In this document: one piece after another, positions 1-12,426 of the stretch
How positions within the stretch are numbered: the first letter of the stretch is position 1
How the letters are laid out: every line of letters begins with the position of its first letter
Position numbers and translations under genes: made by a program
Source: Sphagnum compactum
Taxonomy: Eukaryota > Bryophyta > Sphagnopsida > Sphagnales
Length of the DNA stretch: 64,000 bases
Assembly: GCA_965153455.1 (NCBI GenBank)
Contig: OZ234501.1
Coordinates: forward strand, 15,240,855-15,304,854
Direction: 5' to 3'
The notes under the pieces: generated by a model
What the model was told of the DNA's origin: nothing
Seen by the model: the letters and a program-made list of their open reading frames with translations, nothing else
The model's database searches: none

Positions 1-267
1 TGGTTTCACGACTTTCCTTGAGCACAAGTTCATGTAAGCTGTCAAAATCATGCAAGTCCCCAATTGAGGATTTAAAGGCCTTTTGGTTCAGAGGATGGTT
101 CGGTCCAAGAAACCTCATTTCCCTCCAGGCTGACTGATGTTGATAACATCTAGCATGGTCCTTGTGGGTTTGAAGCAATATCAGGGGCAAGGTGGCAATG
201 AGTCCAACTTCTAGGGTAGGAACTAATAAGAAATGAAACTGTAACCAAGTATGTGTTTTCATTGCAG
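1..267. other. Intron or upstream sequence of the NRAMP gene
   Basis: It ends in a normal acceptor (TTTTCATTGCAG at 256-267). No coding similarity is seen before it, so it is probably the 3' part of an intron. Confidence 0.6.
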
Positions 268-1928
268 GTCTGGTGATCCCCTCTGTTCCAGGGAATGCTG
301 TTGATAAGGCTGTTGGGATTGTGGGGGCTGTCATCATGCCACATAACATCTTTCTTCACTCTGCACTTGTCCAATCACGCAACATTGACATCACAAGAAA
401 AAGCCGGGTGCGTGAAGCTCAGCGATACTATAACATAGAGTCAGCAGTTGCACTTTTCATCTCCTTTCTCATCAATCTTTGCATCATGGCCATTTTTGCA
501 AAAGCCTTTTTTGGAAAGGAAAGTGCTCAAAATATTGGTTTGGCAAACGCCGGTGAGTATCTTCAGCAAAAATATGGAGGGGGTCTCTTTCCAATCCTCT
601 ATATTTGGGCAATTGGGTTGCTAGCAGCTGGCCAGAGCAGCACTATGACTGGCACATATACAGGTATTAACCTCATCACCTGGGACTTTGTGTAAATCAT
701 CTTGGATCAGCCCAAGTTATGTTTTGTGCAACAACCCCTTGTGGCCACTATCATATCACTATATCATTTTCTTAGTGGTGGAAGTTGTATATGAGCAATC
801 AGAATCATGTTTCTGATGAACAATCCTATATACTCATATGCAGGACAATTTGTTATGGCGGGTTTCTTGGATCTGCGTGTGAAGAAGTGGATCCGAGTAC
901 TTGTGACTCGGTTGGTTGCAATTGTCCCCACAGTTGCTGTGGCTCTCCTCTTTGACAGTTCAGAGAATGAGCTTGATCAACTAAGTGAGTGGCTGAATGT
1001 GCTACAGTCTATCCAGCTCCCATTTGCGCTTATTCCCCTCCTCTGCCTTGTTTCTAATGTGCGTGTGATGGGTGATTTTGTCATCGGCACTGTCACAAAG
1101 GTAAAATACTTCCCTCTAGAAGTTTGCAGAACATTCAAATGCTCACTCTGTATAGATGATCTTTTGCAAGTTCAAAATTTACACCCCTTTGGACGATGTT
1201 TTACCCAGCATTAAGACTCCAGCTACCATTGGGGTGTCAACCAGTCATCAGAAGTGTGGGATATAGGAGGCTCCTAAGGGAAGAGACTTGTGCAACACAT
1301 TGACCATATGGCAGATAAGAAGAGTGCGAAGGGAACATGAAGATAAACCTGTTTGCTGGACATGGCATCATCATCTTTGTTTTTGGTGCTTTTCTTGTTG
1401 CCAAGCCCATTGATGTGTAGCCCTGGTCTTGGGGGGAACATATTGCAGGTGGTTGCGTGGTCAATTGCAGTGTTGGTACTGGCGATCAATATGTACTTGC
1501 TGGGAGTCTCGGTGTTTACTAGCATTGTTGAGTCAGTACAAGTCATTGCTATCCTTGGGGTATTGACTGTTTTATACGTAGCATTCATTTGCTACTTGAT
1601 TCTAGAGCCTGCACAAGCTGATGGCAATTGGGCATGGATCAAGAACTTCTTTTCCAGGTATTGTTCACTCTCTTTCTCTTTGAAAGAAACCGCAAGAAAC
1701 TTGAAGTCTACTGAATGAGTGTGGACTACATTACCACTGATATGGATGTGTACCACAGCTCTTAACAGTATAACAGAGTAGTCAATCCAGCCACTTTGAC
1801 TTAGAATGGAAGTGAAAGGTGAACACAGTTTGATGTTACTGTGCTTTGAATGCAGGAAATGGCGCCAGCAAATTTTGGAGCATGTAGTTGATGAACCAGA
1901 TGACATAACTGTCCCTTTGGTGAAGTAG
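268..1928 (+). CDS. NRAMP-family metal transporter, 3' portion (5' end outside window)
   Basis: Four exons are supported by splice sites and phase: 268-663, 844-1100, 1449-1657 and 1856-1928, ending at TAG. The family moves divalent metals (Mn, Fe) across membranes together with protons. The first visible exon carries the family-typical MPHNIFLHSALVQSR segment of TM6, including the metal-binding M-P-H. It is followed by hydrophobic helices (ALFISFLINLCIMAIF, LPFALIPLLCLVSNV, VVAWSIAVLVLAINMYLL, VIAILGVLTVLYVAF) and a short hydrophilic tail ending ITVPLVK. The N-terminal helices with the DPGN motif should lie upstream of the window; I see no exon in 1-267. I cannot tell whether this is the plasma-membrane, vacuolar or chloroplast subtype, and EIN2 is excluded only because no long C-terminal extension follows. 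It converges with the cyclophilin gene, about 740 bp from stop to stop. Confidence 0.9.
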
Positions 1929-2666
1929 AGAACTAGAGCTTTTAAGTTGATTCAACAAAAGAAATTAGAGCCATCTAAGAAATTGGTGTGTAGCAATATT
2001 GTCTTCTCTCATTACAATTGCTTGCAAATGTTTAGAAGTGGCTCCAAACAAAGTTCAGTAAAACAAAAGGGTGGCAAAGATGACTCAAGCAAGTGCACAT
2101 TTGAGAAGGCACCTCAAACAATGTGCATGCTGTTTAGGTGGGCCAATTGTGTCTTTCCTACAAGTTCTTTCTTGGGTTGACATCTGGTTAATTGATTTTA
2201 GATCCACTTTGTAACTGTAAACCTCAGCACCTTCTATGGCAGTTCTGTTGAAAGTATCATTAGTTTGGAAAACTTGATTTGAAACTGTACTACTGTTCTA
2301 AGCTGGAACTCTAGGCATGCTCACAACAATTTTCTGAAGAAAAATGATCTGGACACCAGGATCTTCATGTGTACTCTTCATGAACGGAACATCCACCATT
2401 TGATTGCCAACAAGAACCAGAATAGCACTGACTGAATTCAGATGTGTACTGTGCCACAGATTGTGTGAAATCGCGTACCTTTTCATTAGTCAGAGCCTGT
2501 TCATATGATCTGGTTGTTAGATCCCATTTTCCTTCATTACTCATCTACTGTTCTCTTGCTCAGGGTAAACACTATCCAACACTATCCACCATGAGAGTGT
2601 CAAATGTCAATGGGACTGGATATTTTTGATAAAAATGATCCAGGGCCAAGTTTATCATCTCAGCAA
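1929..2666. other. Convergent 3' flanks of the NRAMP and cyclophilin genes
   Basis: This 738-bp interval lies between the TAG of the transporter and the TGA of the minus-strand cyclophilin. It must hold both 3' UTRs and terminators. Short ORFs in it resemble nothing I know and have no codon structure. I see no other feature. Confidence 0.6.
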
Positions 2667-5600
2667 TCAAAGTTCACCACAGTCAGCAATTACACAGCCA
2701 TTCTTTGGTCGGTCCATACGATCTGTCTGTTGATTTTCAATCTGAGACACCACATCCATACCCTCCAGCACTTGCCCAAAAACCACATGCTTCTTGTCCA
2801 GCCATGGTGTCTGCACTCACAAGGCCACCCCATGTTTAAGGTATATATCTCTTGCCACCAATCTAGGCTGCAGACATTCACAACCACAAATGTCTGTGAA
2901 GAGACAAAATTCCCATAGAGGGGGAGGAAGCTCTGGGTGCAAGCATGAGCATGCCACAACAAAGAGATGACAAGAGCTCATACCTTCACAGTACATAGGA
3001 AGAACTGGCTACCATTAGTATTTGGTCCTGCATTTGCCATGCTTAGAACTCCAGGTCCAACGTGTGCCACTGTCCACCACGCACAACCAGACTAATCCAT
3101 GAGAACAAGACCAAGATCAACTCTGCCATGACACAGCAATACATTCCATTGGAATATGCATCTACAGTGTAAGTCTCAATGCGACAAAATCTTCCAGTAG
3201 TCATACATACTAATAAGCTGGGCTGGCATTGTGTACGAAAATTGACTGCATTTCAAGTGAGGTGGATAACAACTAAGATAAACCACCAGGCTTTCAGCTA
3301 ACCAAGCCAAACATGTTTGATATGGATGAGAGGCAAGCCATGTATTGCCAGAGGAAGAAATTGAGCAATTTTAGTTTACTGTTGAGCTGCACTATAGCTG
3401 TCAACAGCAGCAGCCCTTTAATCAACACAATAGGACCCCTTAAAACATTCTCTCTCTCTTGATGTTAAAAGCCACACTCACAGTTGAAGTTCTCATCTGC
3501 AAACTTGGGGCCATAAATGCTCTTGCCACCTGTACCCTGCATGTTCACAGATGAGTTAACATGCTGTCAGAAAACATTCCAGTGAACAAACCCACACAAA
3601 GAGGTGCTGATAGCTTTCAACCAGCCTCTAAATCTACTAAAAGGGTTTGTGAGAGATAAGAGTAGGTTGCATTACATTTCCACGGTCAAAATCGCCACCT
3701 TGAATCATGAAGTCCTTAATCACCCGATGAAAGGCAGAGCCCTTAAAACCTATGCCTTTCTCACCTGCAAAAACAAGAGATAGGACAACCTTATGAAAGA
3801 TGGAAACATCTTGACTCTTGAACTTACTGCAAATGTATGTACAGGAGCGAACAACCTGATCATTGCACTTTTACCTTGCTACATCATGTATAACTAGTAT
3901 ACACAGAACACTTGTTGTCAAACTGGAACCTGGCTAAAAAACAGCCGTGTGTGGCCTGGTGTGGGGAGGGTGATCGTCAGCATGGGGGAATCATGTAACC
4001 CTCTGTCTAACACAAAGCAATTATCTTTGCAATTGCAGAGACTTTTCCACAACAACAATTTGGAGGTAACATGACAATGAGTGCAGTCATGACATTATGT
4101 GAGTCGCTCACAAAGTGTCAGACCATCACCTTCATCATGAACAGTAGTGACGAGCTGCCATATCTACCCACTGACTTTGTCAGCTCCCAATGGTGGGTGT
4201 AGATAAGCACATACTAATTGGCCCAAAATTTTGAGCATACCATTATACAAAATTTGCATCCTAAGTTTCTGTCACATTTCTGGAAGCATTGACAAGACTC
4301 TCATGAGAATCAAGAAATCTACATTTTCATGATTAAGAAAGCCAGAACATGGTGAAACTTTTGCTTCAAGTCAAAGAAAGACTTCCAGAAAAAGACTTAC
4401 AAAACTGGGAAGAAAGGACAAAACATACTCACTTACAGCATGAACAACAGTGAGAGTCTCTCAATTGTTCAAAGAACATGAACAATAACATTTATGACTG
4501 TGACCTCTCTACCATAACTTCCCCACTGACTTGATCAGCTTGCTACAATAGCAATATAAACTGCAGTTTTGTAGCCTAGGCAATCAGCTGTTATTTTTAT
4601 AGATATTAACATGTTCTGTTGCATGCTCCACCCCACCACATGGAGAGAGAGCAATAACTTCTACCAACAGAATGAATTAGGATAGTCAGAATGAGGAGGA
4701 ACACATAAACACAAATGCATCCATACTGGTTCCAGATAATTAAAATGGATAACAAGCAGCTACTAGGCATAAACACTTCCCACTGACTTAATCTGTTGGG
4801 CTGTTGCAGTGTCCAGAATTAGCCATGCATAATCCCTTCTTACCTGTGCACAGTGCACGGAAGTTTTCAGCAGTTTTTGGGACATCCTCTCCATACAACC
4901 CAAGAACAATGCGCCCTGCTGGTTTCCCTCCAATTTCTATGTCAAAGTAGCACTTGCTTGTAACCTTCGATTGTGTTTTGATTTCTGCTGTAATTCCCTG
5001 AATAGATGAGCTGGTTAGTTGCTTCATGATCTTTGTTTTGTACTTAACCCACACCAACATTACAGGAGTAGGATTTCCAGGTATAAGACAAGGGCCCAAA
5101 GAGTCAGCCTCCATGGCCACCCTCTAGTCCTTTCTGTAGTGGGAACATAATTACAAAGGGGTTTTACATGACTAGTTTCTTTTTACATGTTTAATGGACA
5201 TTGGTAGCACATTAGAAGCAGTACCTGAGCAGCATTTTTGGCTGTGGTCCCTGCCACAAAGTTGCGCACCGGTGACGAAAGGGATGGAAGTTGAAGTCCC
5301 TTAAAACTTGTCCGAAAGCTTCTTGACGAGTAGCCGGAGGCTTCCTGCTGCTTGACAGAGAAACTCGCTAAGCCAGAGTTCAGGCTCCCATAAGTGCAGG
5401 TTGCCCGTCTCCATCCTTGAAGTGACCTCTTAACTGCAATATTGCTCTGCCCACATTGATGCACACATCTCAGTAAACAGGTTCAACATTACACATAACA
5501 AGCCACCACTTGGTAAACCTGAGTTGCAAACCCCTCTTCTTCTCCGTCGCACATCTGTAAGCATGATAAAAAATACAAAACAAAAGAACAGAGACTCCAA

Positions 5601-5910
5601 ATCCTGACAGCTTAAGCAGAACCACATCCTCAAGTTCAGCATTACGCATAACAATCCACTGCTTGGTAAATCTGCATCGCAAACCCCTCTTCTTCTCCAT
5701 CACACATCTGTAGCATGTTTAAAATACAAACACAAGAACAGAGACTCCAAATCCTGCAAGCCTATTTCTTCTGGATGCATGTATCTGAACGTGCATCTGC
5801 ATCTCCTCCTCCTCCTAAACCTTAAACATACATACGGAACCAAAACTTCACCAAAGAAAAAAGAAAATACAAATGTAACGTTCACTCACAAGGGGAGTGA
5901 TGCTCGCCAT
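2667..5910 (-). CDS. Chloroplast cyclophilin-type peptidyl-prolyl cis-trans isomerase (CYP20-2-like)
   Basis: Seven exons in phase: 5910-5890, 5446-5225, 4997-4844, 3764-3676, 3536-3482, 3069-2984 and 2810-2667, giving about 256 aa. The start ATG at 5910 opens a 7-codon exon followed by GTGAGT. Roughly the first 75-85 residues are rich in Ser, Arg and Ala and look like a transit peptide. The cyclophilin domain then runs to the C-terminus with [15 protein letters not shown] (catalytic Arg), [14 protein letters not shown] and [17 protein letters not shown] (Trp and His of the active site). It ends CVIADCGEL. The TPWLD form and the length suggest the chloroplast thylakoid-lumen or stromal group (CYP20-2/CYP20-3). 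It would catalyse prolyl isomerisation in protein folding. Intron 3 (3765-4843) holds a dispersed repeat and intron 1 (5447-5889) a tandem duplication. Confidence 0.93.
4285..4465. repeat. Dispersed repeat, copy 1, in cyclophilin intron 3
   Basis: It shares CTCTCATGAGAATC, GATTAAGAAAGCCAGAACA and GTGAGAGTCTCTCA-like blocks with 20600-20790, same orientation on the plus strand. See the partner entry. Confidence 0.7.
5476..5765. repeat. Tandem duplication, period about 153 bp, in cyclophilin intron 1
   Basis: GTTCAACATTACACATAACA at 5481 recurs as GTTCAGCATTACGCATAACA at 5634. The following stretches with CAAACCCCTCTTCTTCTCC and AACAGAGACTCCAAATCCTG match as well. The copies differ at several positions, so the duplication is not very recent. 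It lies almost entirely in the first intron. Confidence 0.85.
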
Positions 5911-6085
5911 TGTGATGTAAAATCGCTTGTGTCCTCCTCCACTCCGTGTCTCTCTACAACACAACACCTGCCAAGTTCTTCCTCGTGCACACAACAACGA
6001 GGCGCAGCAGCAGCAGCAGCAGCAGCAACGCTCAAACTTTCTCACAGGTACCAATTTTCTGTGACGACAGAACCGATGACCTCTC

Positions 6086-6128
6086 AACCCTAAAACCCTA
6101 ACCACACACAAACCCTAAAACCCTAATC
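6086..6128 (-). promoter_or_regulatory. Telobox cluster upstream of the cyclophilin gene
   Basis: Four copies of the plant telomere-type motif CCCTAA(A) lie about 175-220 bp upstream of the cyclophilin ATG. Teloboxes are known promoter elements of plant housekeeping and chloroplast-protein genes. A regulatory role here is inferred from position only. Confidence 0.5.
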
Positions 6129-6692
6129 CCTTTTTCTTAATGAAGAAGATAAGGTAGTTTAAGTGTTTTTTTGGCCAGTGTTTTTTTTCTGGCGAAATTT
6201 CACTATTTTTCGAGAAAGAAATAGGGGAAAATTTTGTTTTTCTAGTGTAAATTCGACTAATTTTGTTATTTAAAAAAAAATTCTGAATATTTTATCAAAT
6301 TTTGGCTCTGATTCATTGAAAATTGCGACAAAAAATAATTCCAAAATTTGGCAGCAAAAAAAAAAAAAAAAAAAAAGCAGACTCAGGACTTCGATAAATG
6401 TTTTCAGTAATTTTTTTTTTGGTGGCGATTTTCGAAAAATTTAGACCTCAAGAATTTAAAATGGAATGTTCGGTTGCAAATAGGCTGGTATTCTAAGAAA
6501 AAAGAATGTGCCAATTTTATAGAGGGAAAACAAAATTATGAGAAACTTTTAGCCATATTTCAACACAATTTTCCTAGTTTTGGGGCAATTAGTTTTTCAC
6601 ATTTGGACAACTGTGTCATCAAATAATGCTTCTTTTTTTTCTTTTTTTTTTGATGCTTTGTCAGAAAACTGGAAAAAGCACAACACTGGCCT

Positions 6693-6751
6693 CCATTATT
6701 GAACAATGTTGTTACAAAAGGCCCCAATTATCCACCATTGTTCAATAATGG
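6693..6751. repeat. Perfect 16-bp inverted repeat (hairpin)
   Basis: The arms are 6693-6708 (CCATTATTGAACAATG) and 6736-6751 (CATTGTTCAATAATGG), perfectly complementary around a 27-nt loop. It may be the core of a small inverted-repeat element or simply a hairpin. No flanking target duplication was recognised. Confidence 0.7.
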
Positions 6752-9541
6752 AATACTGCAAATCAATATTTTTCCACCAATTTGGGTGGTAAACTGAGTT
6801 TCATGCCCTTTTTCCTGAGCACGTCCACTGCTGCTGCTACATATATTTTCACTGCTCCTACTTGTACAACTACTATAATTAGTCTCAAACCTTGTGCATT
6901 AAATGCCCGTTACACATTTGATGCCCTATTACGCTGAAACTAGCCGTTCTCGCCCCCTAATCGCCTAACTTTGCATACAACTTTATTGTGTGAAAAAAAA
7001 ACAACAAAAAGGAAAAGAAAATTATCACTTCCAGTTGGGAGAAGGAACACGAAAGCCACAAATGGCACAAACAACAAGGTTTGACCCATTCTTTTGGATG
7101 TAGACCCTTTTAGTGAAGGGTTGCCTTTGGTAAACAATCTATTATTGTTGTAGCTAAAGATAATCAATTCTTGGGTTTTCACTAAACCACAATTTTCTCC
7201 AATATTGAAGAAACATGATTACTTACTAAACTTATGATTTTTACAAACAACCAAATTAACATCACCCCTAGATTAATTCAGACTCTCTGAGTACAAATTT
7301 AACATTTTCTTCATTACATAATTATTAGTTCTAATAGGCCTTACCCAAGAAGGTGAAAGTAGTAGTGTAGGTGTTGGTTCTACAATGGCCCTTACTAACA
7401 CTATTACAAAATGTGGGTGCAATTCATTAGTCCCCGTTCACTATACCAATGAATTCACCTTTTTCACTTGTCCTCGTTCACTACAACTAATGAATTCACT
7501 CAAAATCCACTGAAATCACTTGGTGTACAGGGACACCTTTTGTTGTAGTGTAAACATCCATTTTTCATTAATGGAATCACCATACTAACATTAATTAGGA
7601 TGAAAGACTTACTTAAATTTCTTGGCTATGAAAGATTGCCCCTTGCACACAAATAATAGGGCATACATATATACCTACTTGGAAACCTTATAAATGTGTA
7701 GTTGACATGTTTTGCTGATAATGTGGCAATAAATTATGAATAATGTGAAATTGATAAGTTATCATTGCACAAGTAAAATTGTGTTATGTACAATTTGACA
7801 CTTAACCATAGGGTGTTAAATTACTAATTTGTGATTTGAACATCATTTCACCCGCCTTTTTTTTTTGGGCATCTCAAGCACAATGTTTGCCCCTCCACAC
7901 TCTTATTCTTTAATGAGGACGATCATCTTCAAGTAGACCTTGTAGTGGATAAGCCAAACATGAAAGCCCAAGTGTTGATCTCTCCTTTCAAAAAACACAA
8001 GATAGTATCACACACCCACGATCGACAATAACCCATCACAAAGGAATTACATGCAATTGTTTTTTCTTTTTTTATTCTTCCATTTTTCGATCATTGTTGT
8101 TCCTATAGTTATAGTAGTAGAATGGGAGCCATCACCAACACCATGCTTTCTTCCTTGTTTTTGGAAGCTTCAATTCTTACATCACAAGATTGGCATTATT
8201 GTACAAGCAACCTATGACAAACACATAAGGTCTTGTATTGTTCAAGAGAACATCATTTACATCTATGCAATTTTATTGCACATGAACTTTACTTTTCAAA
8301 AGTTCTTATGTGTAAAACATGAACGATGACACATGGTGTTGTTGTGAATCCCACAAGAAAACACAAACAAACAACTATGACAATGGCAATGTTACTAAGA
8401 TGAGGATGATTTCAAGATTTGCTCTATGATTTGGTGTTTGCATAGGATCTAAATATAATCATGGAAAGCAAATAAACCTCTACTTTTGATAATCTCCCCA
8501 TTTTCTAGAGCTACAAAGATGAACACAAATCTTTTTAAACATAGAAAGAAGATGAAAGGGGCAACCCCTTATTTCACCATTTGTCATGAACACTTTCCAC
8601 AACCTTTGAATAATAGGTTAATAATCTACCTCCATGTCTTATCTACATTACCTATGAACTTTTAAAGTGCTATGAACATCAATAATCTACAATGGTAACT
8701 AGTGCCATTAAAACATATTAACATTGATTAATGCTTTAATTTTTTAGGTTGTACTATTTTTTTTGGGATAATTTATCTTCAAATGTGAATTGACCTTTAT
8801 CCATTATTCAACTATTTTCAAACAATTCATATACATCTTGCCCTACACACTTACATAGGTATATGAGTTGAAATTTCAAACAATTTTTTAAAAACAAAGC
8901 AAAGAGCACAAAATTGTCTTTGTAGTGAAGAGATTACAAGGTTGAAAGTCTATATGAAAATATTAGGTTTGTGGATTAGTAAAATTGATGAAAAATGTGT
9001 TTAAAAATCTAACTTATTGTTAAAAATTCCATGCAATTTGCACCTCTTTTGCATGGGTCACATGTGACAAACATGCAATGTTTAAATATTAGTTCATTAT
9101 GGCAACTCTTTAAAACAATTCAAAACACCAATCTAAATAGTTTCATTCGTCATATCTATATATTTTACATTTAAATATGAGCATGTGAAGTTATTGCAAC
9201 ATTTAAGTTCTAGTTTATTCTTCAAAATTCCTCGAAACAATTTAAGGTTCCCATTTTAACAATCTCATTGGCCATATGGGTTTTTCCTTTTCAACCTTAG
9301 AAACAACCTTTTCCCACATTTATTTTATTTTATTTTATATCTTGTACATAAATATTACAACCCTTGTCTCACTATTTTCTTTTTGTGGCAAGTTTTGGCA
9401 TCTTGGCAACCAACAAAAAAAGATGAGAATATTGTGTTGCACAATGCAAATTCTTTTTTTTTGTGAAAAAATTTCATCACATGTTGATTGAATTTTTCAT
9501 TTGAGGCCAATGTTTTACCATTATTATCTAGAAAATTAATG

Positions 9542-10370
9542 CTTGGGCTTCACATTGCTATGCACTACCAATGATGATTTTCCTTTTTATTATGTCCCCA
9601 TATGATTATCAATAATTCATCATTATTCATGTTAATGTCAAATTTAATTTCAGTTATATAAATATCATGGACATGAAAGGACATGTGTTAATTTGCCTTT
9701 TCATATCCATGTTGGTGGGTATGGAAAGGGATGAAATAATTATAAGGATAAAGAAATAATTATTAGGAAAAGAGTGAGGTAGTTATAAGGATAAGAGATA
9801 GTTATACTTGAAAATGTCTCTAGTCTGGGGACAACCATATGAAGGATTATGCAAAATCAATAAGGAGCCTATGAAAGATTATGAAAAATCACCCATATAT
9901 CAATTCCTCCAAATTTTCATCATTGGAATTAACAAGTTGTGACAAAAACACTTGGGTTTCATGTTGTTATGCACACTGCCAATGATGATTTTTTTTTTTA
10001 GTATGTTTTTAATATGATTATCAATAATTCATCATTATTTATATCAATGTTAAATTTAATTTCAGATATTGTAACTATCATGGACATGAAAATGCACATA
10101 TTAATTTTCCTTTTCATATCCATGTTGGTGGATTAAAAAAAGAATGAAATAGTTATAAGGATAAGCTATAGTTATAAGGAAAGGAATGAAATAGTTATTA
10201 GGAAGGAAGTGAGATAGTTAAGCTTGAAAATGAGATAATTATATTTGGAAATGTTAAAGGATGACCATACGAAGAATCATACAAAATTAATAAAGAGCCT
10301 ATTAAAGATTATTAAAAACCACCCAAAAATACCAATTCCTCAAAATTTTCATCATTGGGATTAATATTTT
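9542..10370. repeat. Tandem duplication, period about 409 bp
   Basis: The segment starting CTTGGGCTTCAC (9542) recurs as CTTGGGTTTCAT (9951). Shared blocks include CCAATGATGATTTT, ATTATCAATAATTCATCATT, TTTTCATATCCATGTTGGTG and CAATTCCTC. The copies are diverged and carry small indels. Both end in short runs of ATTATAAGGATAA. Confidence 0.85.
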
Positions 10371-11300
10371 TTGTCTTGAAAACATTAGTTGTGGTCAATT
10401 AATATTAAATCTTTGTTGGATGTTTGTTAAAGATGCTACATTAAGGTTTTTTAGAAAACAAATTTCCTTGTCTACACAATATTTGTATGTATACAAACCA
10501 TTGGTTTTTTTTCAATTTTATGATATTGAAAATTTGATGAAAATTTTCCAATAATTAGCAAAGCAAGGTGAGGAATCTATTGTAGGGACTCAAATGGTTA
10601 ATTGTAACAAAAAAGGAAGCTATATTTACCTTTCAAATTCACATAACAAACAATGAACAAATATGTATATTCTGTATCAAATTTTCAAATTAATCCTATC
10701 TCTTGTTCGATTCAAGAACATTTCACTGAAAATTTGCCTATACATTGTCTTTTTATTACATATAATAATGCCCAAGGCCTATTTCTTAATCATGATGGGA
10801 AAATGGAAACGTTAAATAAGAGATCTCCAATTTGTTTTCTATTGGCTACCTTGGTTTGACTTAACATTAATCCTAATTGACACCCCATTTCTCCCATAAA
10901 TTCATGAAAGTATTTTTTATCAACTAAATATAAACATCCCAAACATATTAACCTCAACATTGAGTCTCATTTTCGCAAATGCAAATTTCTTAAAATTCCT
11001 CTCATAACTCGAATTGATGCTTTCTTCATACTAACCTAAATTGCCCCTTATGGATTGTCATCACCTCCAGCATTTCCATTCTTCTTTTATTCTTGATTCC
11101 TAAACGAACTATTCTTTAACTCCAGTACATAGCAAAACAAATCTTGGAGATAGAGATTGCATATCTAGTGTTTGAGAGCATTCTTCCCAACTAGCCACAC
11201 AAAGCTCCTACTATATTACTAGCAAATGTTCTCAATCACAGTCGCAAAGTTCAAAAAATTAAAAAAATGTGTTTAGCTTTCCAAAGCTCGTCTTCTTATG

Positions 11301-11762
11301 CTTTCTGTCAACAACCCTTCCTCAAAATCAACCATTAAAACATTTCTACCAAACTCTCCATTGCCAAGAACCATGAAAAACACGAAACAAAATCAAAGCT
11401 ATTCCACCGTCTTGACATCAATCACACAAATGCACACATGAGATCTTCTAGGACCATTCACTTGCAACAAACAACTACACATATTCATATCCACACAAGA
11501 AGAAATAGTATTTATCAACTAACTACTTTTCTATCAACAACCCTTCCTCAAAATCAACCATTAAAACATTTATACCAAACTCTCCATTGCCAAGAACCAT
11601 GAAAAACACGAAACAAAATCAAAGCTATTCCACCATCTTGACATCAATCACACAAATGCACACATGAGATCTTCTAGGACCATTCACTTGCAACAAACAA
11701 CTACACATATTCATATCCACACAAGAAGAAATAGTATTTATCAACTAACTACTTTTCTATCA
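11301..11762. repeat. Near-perfect tandem duplication, period 226 bp
   Basis: CAACAACCCTTCCTC begins at 11309 and again at 11535. The two copies run side by side with only a few substitutions that I can see (TTTCTACC/TTTATACC, CCACCGTC/CCACCATC). This indicates a recent duplication. No coding content is seen. Confidence 0.92.
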
Positions 11763-12242
11763 TCTTTTGCTTTTGACAAATGAAAACACTTTCCATTGGG
11801 TCTTCATCCGAGATCTTTTCATCTTATTCCTTTTCTATCCCAAAAAATGATATCATGTGTTATACATGCAAAGATTGGTATGAATCAAACCCAACATGAT
11901 TTTGGGCTATTTTATGTCTCATAGTCAAATTTACACTAGAAAAACATCAATTCTCATTTCTTAAATAAAAACAAGGGACAATTACAGAGAAGGGGAAATG
12001 GCATTTATTGTATTTTTAAAAAGCACTGGAACCCAAGTGCATTATTTTTGGGCGAGTTTGAGTTTTTATTAAACTAGGGTGAGTACTTTTTTAGGGTTTG
12101 GTGCTCATTCGTTCCTTTCAACCCCACACTCCTTACGACTTTGGTAGCTCGCGACGAGCTCGATTGAGAGAAAAATCTTTTCAAAAATTTCCGACGCAGC
12201 AACAACAGTCAACAGCAGCAGCAGCTGTTGTAGCAACGAAGC

Positions 12243-12426
12243 ATGGCATGGCATGTCGGGAGCTTATTGGAGGCGAGGAGAAGACAGGGGAAATGAGAGA
12301 AGAGGACTAAGAGCAACAACAAGAGCAGTAAATTTTTGGAGCAGCAGCAGCAATCACGATGAGTTCGGATCGGAGAGGGAGTGTGAGAAACTTCTCCCCG
12401 GAGATGGTGATGGTGACCAGCAATAA
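12243..12426 (+). promoter_or_regulatory. Upstream ATG triplet (GCATG repeat) in the SIK1-like 5' leader
   Basis: ATGs at 12243, 12248 and 12253 sit 5 nt apart, one in each frame. They open reading frames ending at 12296, 12310 and 12426. The last overlaps the main start codon at 12359. If the transcript includes this part, which is assumed, they could limit translation of the kinase. Confidence 0.55.

Larger units (their letters stand above)
5911..12358. other. AT-rich intergenic region between cyclophilin and STE20 kinase
   Basis: The two genes are divergent, so both promoters lie here. Apart from the telobox cluster, the hairpin at 6693-6751 and the tandem repeats listed separately, I see only AT-rich sequence with homopolymer runs. 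The ORFs (for example 8051-8329 and 10653-10859) have low-complexity composition and no recognisable domain. Confidence 0.6.

Noticed and set aside
12098-12310. 70-codon ORF in the kinase leader as a gene
   Set aside because: The frame opens with TTG rather than ATG; only its ATG at 12248 was kept, as an upstream ORF.
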